57,125 nt of DNA, from NCBI GenBank assembly GCA_025965155.1, contig JAOPXN010000104.1, positions 1 to 57,125 on the forward strand, in the 5' to 3' direction. This stretch comes from Propionibacteriaceae bacterium. GTDB taxonomy: Bacteria; Actinomycetota; Actinomycetes; Propionibacteriales; Propionibacteriaceae. The position numbers and the translations under genes were made by a program. The notes under the pieces are model-generated. The model was not told the origin of the DNA and ran no database searches. It worked only from the letters and a program-made list of their open reading frames with translations. Positions 1-7,776 of the stretch are shown here, piece after piece (the first letter of the stretch is position 1; each line of letters starts with the position of its first letter).

Positions 1-97
1 CCAACGACACCACCAACCACCCACGCCGCGGCGCCGCAAACGGCCAGAACCGCCGAAAAATATCCCGGAACGCCACCTCCCGCGGAAACACAAACAC
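1..97 (-). CDS. Possible N-terminus of an ABC-exporter-like membrane protein, cut by the window edge
   Basis: Reading the minus strand from a GTG at 97 gives 32 open codons to the edge, with a motif RDIFRRFWPFAAPRRGWL followed by the start of a hydrophobic stretch. A basic, aromatic amphipathic segment just before the first membrane helix is typical of ABC exporter half-transporters. That family call is inference from about 30 residues. A GGAGAGGG ribosome site (108-115 on the complement) sits 10 bases before the GTG; a TTG at 103 is an alternative start. Too little is present to exclude another membrane protein. Confidence 0.35.
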   Translation of the reverse strand, partial: MFVFPREVAFRDIFRRFWPFAAPRRGWLVVSL

Positions 98-207
98 GAT
101 CAAGAAACCCTCTCCGCTACCACAACGCTGGAATCAACAACGATGCAAGGCTGGCTGAGTCTGCGCCGACCCTCCACTGGCCTACCTCACCGCTCTTGGA
201 CGCCCGC

Positions 208-236
208 GTGGGTGGGCACCTCAGGTGCCCACCCAC
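208..236. repeat. Perfect 29-bp palindrome (14-bp arms, 1-bp centre)
   Basis: GTGGGTGGGCACCT at 208-221 is matched exactly by its reverse complement at 223-236, with a single C at 222. There is no T-tract on either side, so a classical intrinsic terminator is not supported. A protein-binding site or cruciform is possible. The symmetry is seen directly; function is unknown. Confidence 0.8.
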
Positions 237-334
237 ACGGTCTACCTCGGTCTGCTCAGTCGTCGTGACCGTGACGGTGATTGCTGTGACTGTGGCTACG
301 GCTACGGCTACGGCGATTGCGACGGTGGTGCCGG

Positions 335-370
335 TCGTCGTGGTGGTCGTCGTGGTGGTCGTCGTGGTGG
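335..370. repeat. Three perfect tandem 12-bp units
   Basis: TCGTCGTGGTGG is repeated three times without mismatch. It follows a run of GGCTAC units (about 293-313). One plus frame reads a Gly-Tyr/Arg-Gly-Gly rich peptide ending at a TGA at 390-392. That frame has no convincing start or ribosome site, so I treat it as a simple repeat rather than a gene. Confidence 0.7.
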
Positions 371-708
371 TCTCTGTTGTCGTACCCCTTGAATGACATA
401 TCTCCTCCTCGAGATGGTCATGCGGAAGGCTCGGACGCTGGTTCGGCGGCGCCTGTCGTTCCTGCGAGCTCGTCCCCCTTGGGACCGTTTGTCCCCCACC
501 ACCACACTCAGCCAAGTCTCAGGATTAGTGAACCCCCCATTAGTGGGTATATAGTTTTAGTATCTTATTAACATGTCCGTAACAATTTTTCCTGTGCTGG
601 GAAGGTTTTTGACCAGCATCGGGATCTGCCCCGGTACGACTCTGGCCCGACCCTGAACCATGCTCGGGTCCGATGCGTGATGGGTCCGGTTGTAGGACGC
701 TGGATGGC

Positions 709-966
709 ATGAGTTCTCCTGCAGTACTGCCGCGGCACAGTCGCCAGGCGGTGCTCCGCCGTGTGCTCGCCGCCGTGTTGCTGCTGGTGGTTTTACTGGC
801 CTCAGTCGCCTTTGTCTCTGTCGCCAGCGAGCGGATGCTGCAGGCCCACCATGAGTCGTCGGGCTCGAGCAGCGCTCGGACTGTTACCAGCTATGGCTGG
901 TCCTGGTGGCCTGCCGGGGTCCGGACGATGTACGCCGACGGTACGGAGTCAGTCACTCTCTGGTGA
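709..966 (+). CDS. Small single-pass membrane protein, function unknown
   Basis: Predicted protein of 85 residues. After a short basic N-terminus (about 1-20, with RHSRQAVLRR) there is one long hydrophobic segment (roughly residues 21-43, rich in Leu/Val/Ala). A polar extracytoplasmic tail follows with Ser-rich and Trp-containing stretches. The ATG at 709 was chosen over an ATG at 673 because the shorter form begins close to the membrane anchor; an AGGA lies 11 bases before it. It ends 46 bases before the NUDIX gene and may be cotranscribed with it. No family is recognised. The N-terminal hydrophobic segment is the main support for its being real. Confidence 0.45.
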   Translation: MSSPAVLPRHSRQAVLRRVLAAVLLLVVLLASVAFVSVASERMLQAHHESSGSSSARTVTSYGWSWWPAGVRTMYADGTESVTLW

Positions 967-1012
967 ACCCGCGTATTCGGCCAACACCGGCCAAGCATGG
1001 GAGTTGCGCCGG

Positions 1013-1729
1013 GTGTCCGTGGTTGAGGTCGGCCATGATGATCAAGTGAGAATCGTCGGGATCAGCGACCAGCACGGCGCAGAGGTTTTCGAGCATTCGT
1101 TGGCCCACGGCGAGGACCCCACGGCGGCCCCGTCCTGCTACGGCTACCGTACTGTCCGGCCGCTTGCGGCCCGGCTCGCTGACTCCAAGATTGAGCTGAC
1201 TCTGTTGGTCGCTCCGCTGAGTTCGAAGTCTCGGCTTGAACGTCGACCGCCGGGTCGCGACTTTGACCTTGTGCTGGCACCCGATGAGGTGCCTCGGATG
1301 TATCAGCGGATCGCTGCCTATGCGGTCGTCACATCACGCTGCGGTGTCCTGGCCACCGAGTACTCCGATCGGACCGGGGCTCCCGGCCGGTGGGGGCTGC
1401 CCGGCGGCGGCATCGATCCGGAGGAGGATCCCACGTCGGCGGTGCTCAGGGAGGTGGCCGAGGAGACCGACCAGGCCGTCGAGCTCGGCGACCTGATCGC
1501 AGTGCACAGCGGCCACTGGATCGGCCGCAGCCCACGCGGGGACGTCGAGGACTTCCACGCCGTACGGCTGGTGTACGCCGCCGAATGTGCTCACCCGACG
1601 ACGCCGCGGGTACTCGACGTCGGCGGCACCACCGAGTCGGCGCGCTGGGTCCCGATGGCCGAGTGGAGCCGGGTCCGCTGGACCTCGGGCTGGCGTGAGG
1701 TGCTCGGTCAGCTGCTGCCGGTCAGTTGA
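1013..1729 (+). CDS. NUDIX hydrolase-domain protein
   Basis: Predicted 238-residue protein. The C-terminal half carries a NUDIX box: the stretch GGGIDPEEDPTSAVL is followed by REVAEETD, fitting GX5EX7REUXEEXG except that the last Gly is Asp. The catalytic glutamates of the REXXEE core are present. NUDIX enzymes hydrolyse nucleoside diphosphate derivatives; the substrate here is unknown. The N-terminal ~100 residues match no domain I recognise. The GTG start at 1013 follows a GGAG (999-1002) by 10 bases; a second GTG lies at 1019. The gene ends head-to-head with cbs, the two stops overlapping over 8 bases (1722-1729). Confidence 0.75.
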   Translation: MSVVEVGHDDQVRIVGISDQHGAEVFEHSLAHGEDPTAAPSCYGYRTVRPLAARLADSKIELTLLVAPLSSKSRLERRPPGRDFDLVLAPDEVPRMYQRIAAYAVVTSRCGVLATEYSDRTGAPGRWGLPGGGIDPEEDPTSAVLREVAEETDQAVELGDLIAVHSGHWIGRSPRGDVEDFHAVRLVYAAECAHPTTPRVLDVGGTTESARWVPMAEWSRVRWTSGWREVLGQLLPVS

Positions 1730-3092
1730 TGTCGCCCAGCAGGTCCTGTCGGGTCAGCACCCCGGCCGGCTTGCCGTCGTCGAGAACGAGCAGGGCGTCG
1801 GCGTCGACCAGTACGGCGACCGCGCTGGAGACCGGCTCGGAGGCGCCGAGCGTCGGAAGCGGCGGTTCCATCACCGACTCGACCGCGTCGGCCGGTCGGG
1901 CGGCGCGCCCGAACAGGGAACCGAGCAGCCCGCGTTCGCTGACCGACCCCACCACCTCGGCGGCCATCACCGGCGGCTCGGCCCGGACCACCGGCATCTG
2001 TGAGACGCCGTACTCCCGCAGGATCTGCACCGCCTCCGCGATGGTCTCGCCGGGATGGGTGTGCACCAGCGAGGGAAGGTCCCCGGACTTCTCCCGCAGC
2101 ACGTCACCGATCACCCGGACCGACCTGTCGGGACGCGGGGCAAAACCGTACCGGGTCAGCCATTCGTCGCTGAAGACCTTGGTCAGGTAGCCGCGCCCGG
2201 AGTCGGGCAGCAACACCACGATGACGGCGTTGGGGTCGTCGATCTCGCGTGCCAGCCTGGTCGCCGCCGCGACCGCCATACCTGAGGAACCGCCGACCAG
2301 CAGCGCCTCCTCGCGTGCCAGCCGCCGGCTGTAGGTGAAGGAGTCTCCGTCGGAGACCTCGATCACCCGGTCACAGATCGTCTTGTCGTAGTTGGCCGGC
2401 CAGAAGTCCTCCCCCACGCCTTCGACCAGGTACGGCCGGCCGGTGCCGCCGGAGTACACCGAGCCGCTCGGGTCGGCGCCGATCACCTGGACGCGGCCTT
2501 CGGAGACCTCCTTGAGGTACCGACCGGTGCCGCTGATCGTGCCTCCGGTACCAACACCGGCGACGAAGTGGGTGATCTTGCCCTCGGTCTGCTGCCAGAT
2601 CTCCGGACCGGTGGTCTCGTAGTGGCTGGCCGGGTTGTTCGGGTTGCTGTACTGGTCCGGCTTCCAGGCGCCTTCGATCTCACGGACCAGCCGGTCCGAC
2701 ACGGAGTAGTAGGAGTCGGGGTGCTCAGGTTCGACCGCGGTCGGGCAGACCACGACCCGCGCCCCGTACGCCGCTAGAACGTTGCGCTTGTCCTCGCTGA
2801 CCTTGTCCGGGCAGACGAAGACACACTTGTAGCCACGGGCCTGCGCCACAATCGCCAGCCCGACACCGGTGTTGCCGCTGGTCGGTTCCACGATGGTGCC
2901 ACCCGGCTTCAGCTTGCCCTCCCGCTCGGCGGCGTCGATCATCTTGACCGCGATCCGATCCTTCACCGACCCGCCCGGGTTGAGGTGCTCCAGCTTGGCC
3001 AAGATCGTCGGCTTCGCGCCGTCGGTCACCCGATCCAGCTTCAGCAGCGGGGTGTGGCCGACCAGGTCGATAAGCGAGTTCACGTAGTGCAC
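1722..3092 (-). CDS. cbs: Cystathionine beta-synthase (PLP domain plus CBS pair)
   Basis: A 456-residue cytosolic enzyme. The fold-type II PLP domain (about 1-320) has the Schiff-base lysine in GGSVKDR (K44), the SGNTGVGLA substrate loop and the GVGTGGTISG phosphate-binding loop. A C-terminal tandem CBS-domain module (about 330-456, with THPGETIAEAV and PAGVLTRQDLLG) separates it from plain cysteine synthases and matches mycobacterial Rv1077-type CBS. It condenses serine and homocysteine to cystathionine in transsulfuration; O-acetylserine sulfhydrylase activity is possible in this family. There is no heme N-terminus, as expected in bacteria. It stands alone, convergent with the NUDIX gene. 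Confidence 0.92.
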   Translation of the reverse strand: MHYVNSLIDLVGHTPLLKLDRVTDGAKPTILAKLEHLNPGGSVKDRIAVKMIDAAEREGKLKPGGTIVEPTSGNTGVGLAIVAQARGYKCVFVCPDKVSEDKRNVLAAYGARVVVCPTAVEPEHPDSYYSVSDRLVREIEGAWKPDQYSNPNNPASHYETTGPEIWQQTEGKITHFVAGVGTGGTISGTGRYLKEVSEGRVQVIGADPSGSVYSGGTGRPYLVEGVGEDFWPANYDKTICDRVIEVSDGDSFTYSRRLAREEALLVGGSSGMAVAAATRLAREIDDPNAVIVVLLPDSGRGYLTKVFSDEWLTRYGFAPRPDRSVRVIGDVLREKSGDLPSLVHTHPGETIAEAVQILREYGVSQMPVVRAEPPVMAAEVVGSVSERGLLGSLFGRAARPADAVESVMEPPLPTLGASEPVSSAVAVLVDADALLVLDDGKPAGVLTRQDLLGDIN

Positions 3093-3115
3093 GGATTGAC
3101 TCTAATGCGTGTTCC

Positions 3116-4375
3116 TCAGCCGGCCACCGGAAGACTCAACGGCCCATGGATGGCGGTGGACCGACGCATGATGACCGGGCCGACCCGGTGCAGGTCGGGT
3201 AGCCGCTCGGCGAGGATCCGGAACGCTGCTGCGAGCTCCAGCCGGGCGAGCGGCGCGCCGAGGCAGTAGTGGACACCGCCGGAGAAAGCCAGGTGCTCCG
3301 CACTGGAGCGACGCCCAATGTCGAACCGGTTGGGATCTTCGAAGACCGCGGGGTCGCGGTTGGCGCCGGCGATCAGGGCCACCACCCACTGGTTCCGCCG
3401 CACCTGCACTCCACCCAGCTCCAGGTCGGCCAACGCGACCCGGGCTGTCACCTGAACGGGCGGGTCGAGTCTCAGCACCTCCTCGACGGCTTCCGGGGCC
3501 CGGCTGGGGTCCTGGACGAGGAGCCGCCACTGCTCCGGGTTAGCGAGAAACGCTCGTACTCCGTTCCCGATGGCGTTCACGGTGGTCTCAAACCCGGCTA
3601 GCAACAGTAGCCGGCACAACGGCATCAGCACGTCGGCGGTGATCTCGTCGTCCTGCTGGGCCGCGAGGGCTGAGACTAGGTCGTCGCGCGGCTCTTCTCG
3701 CCGAAGCCGGAAGAGGTCGTCGAAGATGCGGGTGAGCTGGTTCTGAGCGTGTATCAGCCGTCGCAGGTGCCCCACAGATCTGACGCCGTCCAGGGCACCG
3801 GCAATCGTGGCCCCATACCGGGCGAAGGCGTCGGAGTCGACATCGGGGACTCCCAACAGCTCGGAGATGACCGCGATCGGAACTGGGGTCGCGAAGTCGG
3901 CGACCAGGTCGAACCCGTTCCGGGTATCCGCTCCGTCGAGGATGGTACGCATCCGCTGGTCCACCAGCGCCTCGTACACGGCCATCCGGCGCGGTGTGAA
4001 CGCAGGAGCCACCAGCCGGCGGAGGCGCGTGTGTTCGGGTGGGTTCAGAGCCAGTAGGGACAGGTCGAGCATGTCCCGCGGCACCGGGTCGTCGCCGCTT
4101 GGCTCCTCCCCCTTGACCGCGAACTGACGGCTCCGCAGCACCTGCTGGCAGACCGGATGGCTAGCCGAGACCCAGTTGCCCAACCGAGTGGTCTCCATCG
4201 GTCCCCGGTCCCGCAGTAGGTCGTAGATGGGGTACGGGTCGGCCTGGTGAGCCGGCAGCCCGAGCCGGGCCAACGGGTCTTTCTTGATGTGTGCGGCATA
4301 AGCCGAAACCGCCCGCTCCCGATAGATCCCCGCCACAAAGCGGCCACCCGACACAGCAGCTCGAAATCGACTCAC
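3116..4375 (-). CDS. Cytochrome P450
   Basis: About 419 residues, soluble. The I-helix motif LLLAGFETT has Phe where the family usually has His or Glu/Asp (AGHETT/AGxDTT). The K-helix ExxR is in EEVLRLDPP, and the heme loop FSGGVHYCLGAPLARLE carries the Cys thiolate ligand near residue 371. It resembles actinobacterial P450s of secondary metabolism or xenobiotic oxidation. No ferredoxin or reductase gene lies nearby, so electron donors must be encoded elsewhere. The start is uncertain: GTG codons at 4375, 4354 and 4336 are all in frame without a strong ribosome site. Longer upstream translation runs into a DNA repeat and is rejected. Substrate unknown. Confidence 0.88.
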   Translation of the reverse strand: MSRFRAAVSGGRFVAGIYRERAVSAYAAHIKKDPLARLGLPAHQADPYPIYDLLRDRGPMETTRLGNWVSASHPVCQQVLRSRQFAVKGEEPSGDDPVPRDMLDLSLLALNPPEHTRLRRLVAPAFTPRRMAVYEALVDQRMRTILDGADTRNGFDLVADFATPVPIAVISELLGVPDVDSDAFARYGATIAGALDGVRSVGHLRRLIHAQNQLTRIFDDLFRLRREEPRDDLVSALAAQQDDEITADVLMPLCRLLLLAGFETTVNAIGNGVRAFLANPEQWRLLVQDPSRAPEAVEEVLRLDPPVQVTARVALADLELGGVQVRRNQWVVALIAGANRDPAVFEDPNRFDIGRRSSAEHLAFSGGVHYCLGAPLARLELAAAFRILAERLPDLHRVGPVIMRRSTAIHGPLSLPVAG

Positions 4376-4571
4376 GCAACCACCCAAACACAACATCGCC
4401 CCCGCCATGCCGCCGGCAAGACAACCGGGCGGAGAGGTCGGCATGACGGCGCCAGTCGATGCACCAAAAAACCCAACCACCGGCCCACCCGGATCACGCG
4501 CCGATGTCTGGAGGCGGATGTGGTGAAACACGCTCTTCGTTTCACCACAACCGCCGAAGACACCGGGATCG

Positions 4572-4635
4572 AGCGTGATCCGCGCGAGCGGAGCGAGCAG
4601 AGTGCACAGCGTGATCCGCGCGAGCGGAGCGAGCA
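4572..4635. repeat. 28-bp direct repeat, two exact copies
   Basis: AGCGTGATCCGCGCGAGCGG followed by AGCGAGCA occurs at 4572-4599 and again, identically, at 4608-4635, 36 bases apart start to start. The inner GCGAGCGGAGCGAGC is itself a repeat of GCGAGC around GGA. Related GC-rich hexamer repeats occur upstream of the F420 enzyme gene (22770-22825). Confidence 0.85.
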
Positions 4636-4647
4636 AATAGATATGGC

Positions 4648-4681
4648 GAAGGCCGCTGCTCCCGTCGGAACAGCGGCCTTC
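4648..4681 (-). terminator. Likely intrinsic terminator of the Bax inhibitor-like gene
   Basis: An 11-bp perfect stem, GAAGGCCGCTG / CAGCGGCCTTC, with a 12-base loop lies 50 bases beyond the stop of the minus-strand gene ending at 4731. The trailing T-tract is weak, as is common in GC-rich actinobacteria. It is also positioned upstream of the P450, so it would insulate the two genes. Confidence 0.6.
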
Positions 4682-4730
4682 AAGTGGTGCAGCGAGGTTT
4701 TGGGACCTGCCAAAGCTATCTAGGAGATGA

Positions 4731-5576
4731 CTACCTACGGATGTAGGAGATCAGGCGCAGCATCTCAATGTACAACCAAACCATCGTGACCGTCAGGCCG
4801 AAGGCGCCACGCCACGACTCACGAGCGGGAGCGCCCATCTGGACACCCTTCTCGATGTAGTCGAAGTCGAGCACCAGGTTCAGCACGGCGAGCACGATCG
4901 CAATAGCCGAGATACCCAGGGCCAGCGGGCTGACCGGGCCAACGATGCCACCCCGCAGGCCGGGGCCACCGGTGATGAGGCTGAAGATGAAGTTGGCCAA
5001 CATCAGGGCAGCGAAGGCGATGGTGGAGATGATCACGATCTTCTGGAACTTGGCCGTGACGCGGATGTTGAAGAACTTGTACGCGGCTAGCGTCGCACCA
5101 GCGGCGAAGAAGGTCGCCACCACTGCCTGGGCCACGATTCCGGTGTACTGGGCCTCGAAGACCTTGCTGATCATGCCAATGAAGACGCCCTCAATCGCGG
5201 CGTACGCCAGCACCAGCGGCGGGCTGACCACCCGACGGAAGGAGACGATCATGACGACCACGAAGCCGACCAGACCGGACAAGATCATGCCCGGGAAGTA
5301 CAGGCTCGGCGGGATCAGGTTCCAGGCCAGTGCAGCAGCCAGGACCAGGACAACCATGGTGACCGCTGTCTTGGTGACCACGTCATCGAAGGTCATCCGA
5401 CCTTCGGGCGCCTTGGTGGGGGCTTGACCGTAGGGATCTGTATAGCCCTGCTGGCCGGGATACTGGGCAAAGCCCTGGCCCGGGCCATACTGGGCCGACC
5501 CCCGCTGACCATACTGGGGCGCTGCGGGAGTGAACGCGTCCTGCTTAGAGAGGATCGGGTTCGAACTGCGCAACAT
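4731..5576 (-). CDS. Bax inhibitor-1/YccA-family membrane protein
   Basis: A 281-residue protein with a cytoplasmic N-terminal tail of about 60 residues rich in Gln, Tyr, Gly and Pro (PQYGQRGSAQYGPGQG), then about seven hydrophobic helices and an ending typical of the family (LDFDYIEKGVQMGAP, then YIEMLRLISYIRR). YccA/BI-1 proteins are inner-membrane proteins linked to calcium leak and to protease modulation; the role in actinobacteria is not established. The ATG at 5576 has an ideal AGGAGG nine bases upstream, so a longer form starting at 5603 is rejected. A TAGAAT -10-like element lies at 5625-5630 on the complement. Confidence 0.88.
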   Translation of the reverse strand: MLRSSNPILSKQDAFTPAAPQYGQRGSAQYGPGQGFAQYPGQQGYTDPYGQAPTKAPEGRMTFDDVVTKTAVTMVVLVLAAALAWNLIPPSLYFPGMILSGLVGFVVVMIVSFRRVVSPPLVLAYAAIEGVFIGMISKVFEAQYTGIVAQAVVATFFAAGATLAAYKFFNIRVTAKFQKIVIISTIAFAALMLANFIFSLITGGPGLRGGIVGPVSPLALGISAIAIVLAVLNLVLDFDYIEKGVQMGAPARESWRGAFGLTVTMVWLYIEMLRLISYIRR

Positions 5577-5597
5577 ATGAATGTTCCTCCTCGAAGA

Positions 5598-5616
5598 GCG
5601 CACCCAGGCGGTGCGC
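5598..5616. promoter_or_regulatory. 7-bp inverted repeat between sugar-type operon and Bax inhibitor-like gene
   Basis: GCGCACC / GGTGCGC with a 5-base loop lies downstream of the isomerase stop and immediately upstream of the ribosome site of the next minus-strand gene. It may end the catabolic operon or affect translation of the membrane-protein gene. No T-tract follows, so the role is undecided. Confidence 0.4.
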
Positions 5617-5674
5617 CGGATTACATTCTACGTAACGCCGCAACGGTAGTCGTTTCTTCCGGCCTGGGAATCGG

Positions 5675-6619
5675 CTAAGAAGCGCCTCCGGTTGACCCCA
5701 GATACGGCTCGACCAGCTCGACGTATCGCCGGGCCGAGGTGGCCAGCGCCTGGGCCGGATCGGCTGCCCACAGGTCGGCGTTGAAGATCTCCACTTCGAC
5801 GTCGCCGGCGTAGCCGGCCTGGGCGACGGCGCGGGTGAAAGCGGCGAAGTCGATGTGCCCGTCGCCCATCATGCCTCGCGCCAGCAGTGTGTCGGCCGGC
5901 AGCGGAGTGATCCAGTCGCAGACCTGATAGCTGACGATCCGCTCCCCGGCCCTGGCAATCTGGTCGGTGACGCCTGGCTCCCACCACAGATGAAAGGTGT
6001 CCACGACCACGCCCACGACGGCGTAGTCGAAGTTCTCGGCGATGTCGAGAGCCTGGCCCAGGGTCGACACCACCCCGCGATCGGCGGCGTAGATGGGGTT
6101 CATCGGCTCAATCCCGAGGACAACCCCGTGTTGCTGCGCGTACGGCGCCAGCCGCTCGATAGCACGGACCGCGCGCTCCCGAGCGGCGGCGAGATCCCGG
6201 TCGCCGGCCGGCAGACCGCCGGGAACCAGGACCAGGGTCGCCGCGCCGAGAGCGGCCGCCTCCTCGATCGCAGCCCGGTTGGAGCGGTACGCCGCCTCGG
6301 CCTCCTCGGGGTCGGCGACTGTGAAGAAGCCGCCGCGGCACAGCGACGACACCCGCAACCCTGCCTGCTGGATCCAACCGGCAGCCGTGGCCAACCCGAC
6401 TTCGGCGACGGGTTCCCGCCACAGGCCGATCGAGGAAAGGCCAGCCGTGACTGCTCCGTCGATGGCCTGGCGCAACGACCAGGAGGCGGTGGTCCGCTGG
6501 TTCAGCGAGAACCGGCGCAACCGCTGGTCGCCAGGACCCGGGGTCGGCACGGTGGCCGGCCGGCCGCTCGGTACGTCCACTAGCGCGAGCGGGGCGGAGG
6601 GCGAATCTACGGCGGTCAC
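5675..6619 (-). CDS. Sugar phosphate isomerase/epimerase-type TIM-barrel protein
   Basis: A 314-residue protein with the xylose isomerase-like TIM-barrel pattern: SLNQRTTASWSLRQAID near the start, the GIEPMNP strand and VVVDTFHLWWEPG metal-site region mid-protein, DGHIDFAAFTRAVAQAGY, and VEIFNADLW near the end. Acidic and His residues in these strands typically bind a divalent metal and support keto-aldose isomerisation or epimerisation. The GTG start at 6619 overlaps the TGA of the upstream DUF993 gene (GTGA), indicating translational coupling, so longer in-frame versions are rejected. Third gene of a three-gene operon under the LacI-type operator. Substrate unknown; IolE-like dehydratase chemistry is an alternative. 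Confidence 0.85.
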   Translation of the reverse strand: MTAVDSPSAPLALVDVPSGRPATVPTPGPGDQRLRRFSLNQRTTASWSLRQAIDGAVTAGLSSIGLWREPVAEVGLATAAGWIQQAGLRVSSLCRGGFFTVADPEEAEAAYRSNRAAIEEAAALGAATLVLVPGGLPAGDRDLAAARERAVRAIERLAPYAQQHGVVLGIEPMNPIYAADRGVVSTLGQALDIAENFDYAVVGVVVDTFHLWWEPGVTDQIARAGERIVSYQVCDWITPLPADTLLARGMMGDGHIDFAAFTRAVAQAGYAGDVEVEIFNADLWAADPAQALATSARRYVELVEPYLGSTGGAS

Positions 6620-7776
6620 CGGCTCAGTCCGGCTGTCGTCAGCACCAGCCCGAGCCGGTGGGCGGCCAGCTCGGGATCGGGCAGCAGCCTGGCGTTGTTG
6701 GCGAGCTCGAAGATCCGGGCCAGGTGCACCGGCGAGCGGGCCGCCTGGAGTCCGCCGATCATGGTGAATCCCTCTTGCAGGCCGCTCAGCCACGCCATGA
6801 AGGCAATCCCGGTCTTGTAATAGAACGTCGGCGTCCCGAAGATGTGCCGGGACAGCTCAAGGCTGGGTGCGAGCTCGGTGTCGTACAGCTCGAGGTCGCC
6901 CTGGTCGAGGGCCGACAGCGCCGCCGCCGCGGCGGGGGCGATCGCCGCGAAGGCCCCCAGCAGCGCGTCGGAATGGCAGCGGCCGTCGCCGCGGATCAGC
7001 TCCGGGTAGTTGAAGTCGTCGCCGGTGTAGAGGCGTACGCCTGGCGGGAGGGAGGCGCGCAGGCCGATCTCGTGCTCGGCTGACAGCAGCGACACCTTGA
7101 CCCCGTCCACCTTGTCCGGATGCCTACGCACCAGCTCGAGGAACGTTGCGGTGGCGGTATCGACATCCGTCGAGCCCCAGTACCCGCGCAGCTGCGGGTC
7201 GAAGACCTCACCCAGCCAGTGCAGCACCACCGGCTCGCGAACCTGGCTCAGCACTGCGTCGTAGACCCGCAGATAGTCCTCAGCGCTGCGAGCCACCGCG
7301 GCCAGGTGACGCGATGCCATCACGATCACCTGGGACCCTGCCGCCTCGACGAACTCGACCTGCTCGAGGTAGGCGGCCGTGACATCGTCGATCGTCCCCA
7401 GGTGAGTCCGGTGGTCGGTGCCAGCGCCGGAGGCGATCCGCGCCCCGTACTCCTTGGCCTGGTCGGCGCTGCGGGTGATCAGCTCCTGGACCGCCGGCCA
7501 GTCGATACCCATGTTGCGCTGCGCGGTATCCATGGCCTCGGCCACCCCGAGGCCATAGCGGAACAAATGCCGGCGGAAGGCCAAGGTGGCGTCCCAGTCC
7601 ACGGCGGCCGGGGCTCCGGGCACGTTCTCGCCCCAGGGATCGGCCACCACGTGCGCCGCGGCGAAGGCGACCCGACAGGTGAAGGGCTGAGGGTGTTCGG
7701 CCCAGATCCTCGGTTCCTGGAGCTTGATCCGGCGCCACTCCCCACCGGGAGTCGGGATATCCACCGCGGTGTTCAC
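6616..7776 (-). CDS. DUF993 protein, dihydrodipicolinate synthase-like TIM barrel
   Basis: A 386-residue protein matching the DUF993 family, distantly related to class I (Schiff base) aldolases such as dihydrodipicolinate synthase. Recognisable stretches are VVLHWLGEVFDPQLRGYWG, DKVDGVKVSLLSAEHEIGLR (with a candidate Schiff-base Lys in GVKVS) and LYTGDDFNYPELI. The GTG start at 7776 overlaps the TGA of the upstream oxidoreductase gene by the GTGA arrangement, and its own end overlaps the isomerase the same way. This is a tightly coupled operon. Biochemistry of DUF993 is not established to my knowledge. Retro-aldol cleavage of a keto-sugar acid is inference from fold and neighbours. Confidence 0.85.
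   Translation of the reverse strand: MNTAVDIPTPGGEWRRIKLQEPRIWAEHPQPFTCRVAFAAAHVVADPWGENVPGAPAAVDWDATLAFRRHLFRYGLGVAEAMDTAQRNMGIDWPAVQELITRSADQAKEYGARIASGAGTDHRTHLGTIDDVTAAYLEQVEFVEAAGSQVIVMASRHLAAVARSAEDYLRVYDAVLSQVREPVVLHWLGEVFDPQLRGYWGSTDVDTATATFLELVRRHPDKVDGVKVSLLSAEHEIGLRASLPPGVRLYTGDDFNYPELIRGDGRCHSDALLGAFAAIAPAAAAALSALDQGDLELYDTELAPSLELSRHIFGTPTFYYKTGIAFMAWLSGLQEGFTMIGGLQAARSPVHLARIFELANNARLLPDPELAAHRLGLVLTTAGLSR

Larger units (their letters stand above)
98..708. other. Repeat-rich gap without a convincing gene
   Basis: About 610 bases lie between the edge gene and the first plus-strand gene. The stretch holds a perfect 29-bp palindrome (208-236), three tandem 12-bp units (335-370) and, around 540-600, a markedly AT-rich segment unlike the rest of the window that may hold promoter elements. 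Several short open frames cross it but translate to homopolymer-like Val, Thr or Arg-Gly runs caused by the repeats. I see no RNA gene. Confidence 0.5.
4376..4730. other. Intergenic stretch with direct repeat and hairpin
   Basis: About 355 bases between the P450 start and the end of the Bax inhibitor-like gene. It contains a 28-bp direct repeat pair (4572-4635) and a perfect-stem hairpin (4648-4681). The open frame that extends the P450 upstream through it encodes a repeated LAPLARITL peptide derived from the direct repeat and looks artificial. The P450 promoter should lie here but I cannot place it. Confidence 0.5.

Noticed and set aside
117-515. Open frames giving poly-Thr, poly-Val and Arg-rich peptides on both strands
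   Set aside because: They are translations of the 12-bp tandem repeats and lack ribosome sites or any recognisable domain.
4376-4636. N-terminal extension of the P450 beyond GTG 4375
   Set aside because: It encodes a duplicated LAPLARITL peptide produced by the 28-bp DNA repeat, and the P450 fold starts near the chosen codon.
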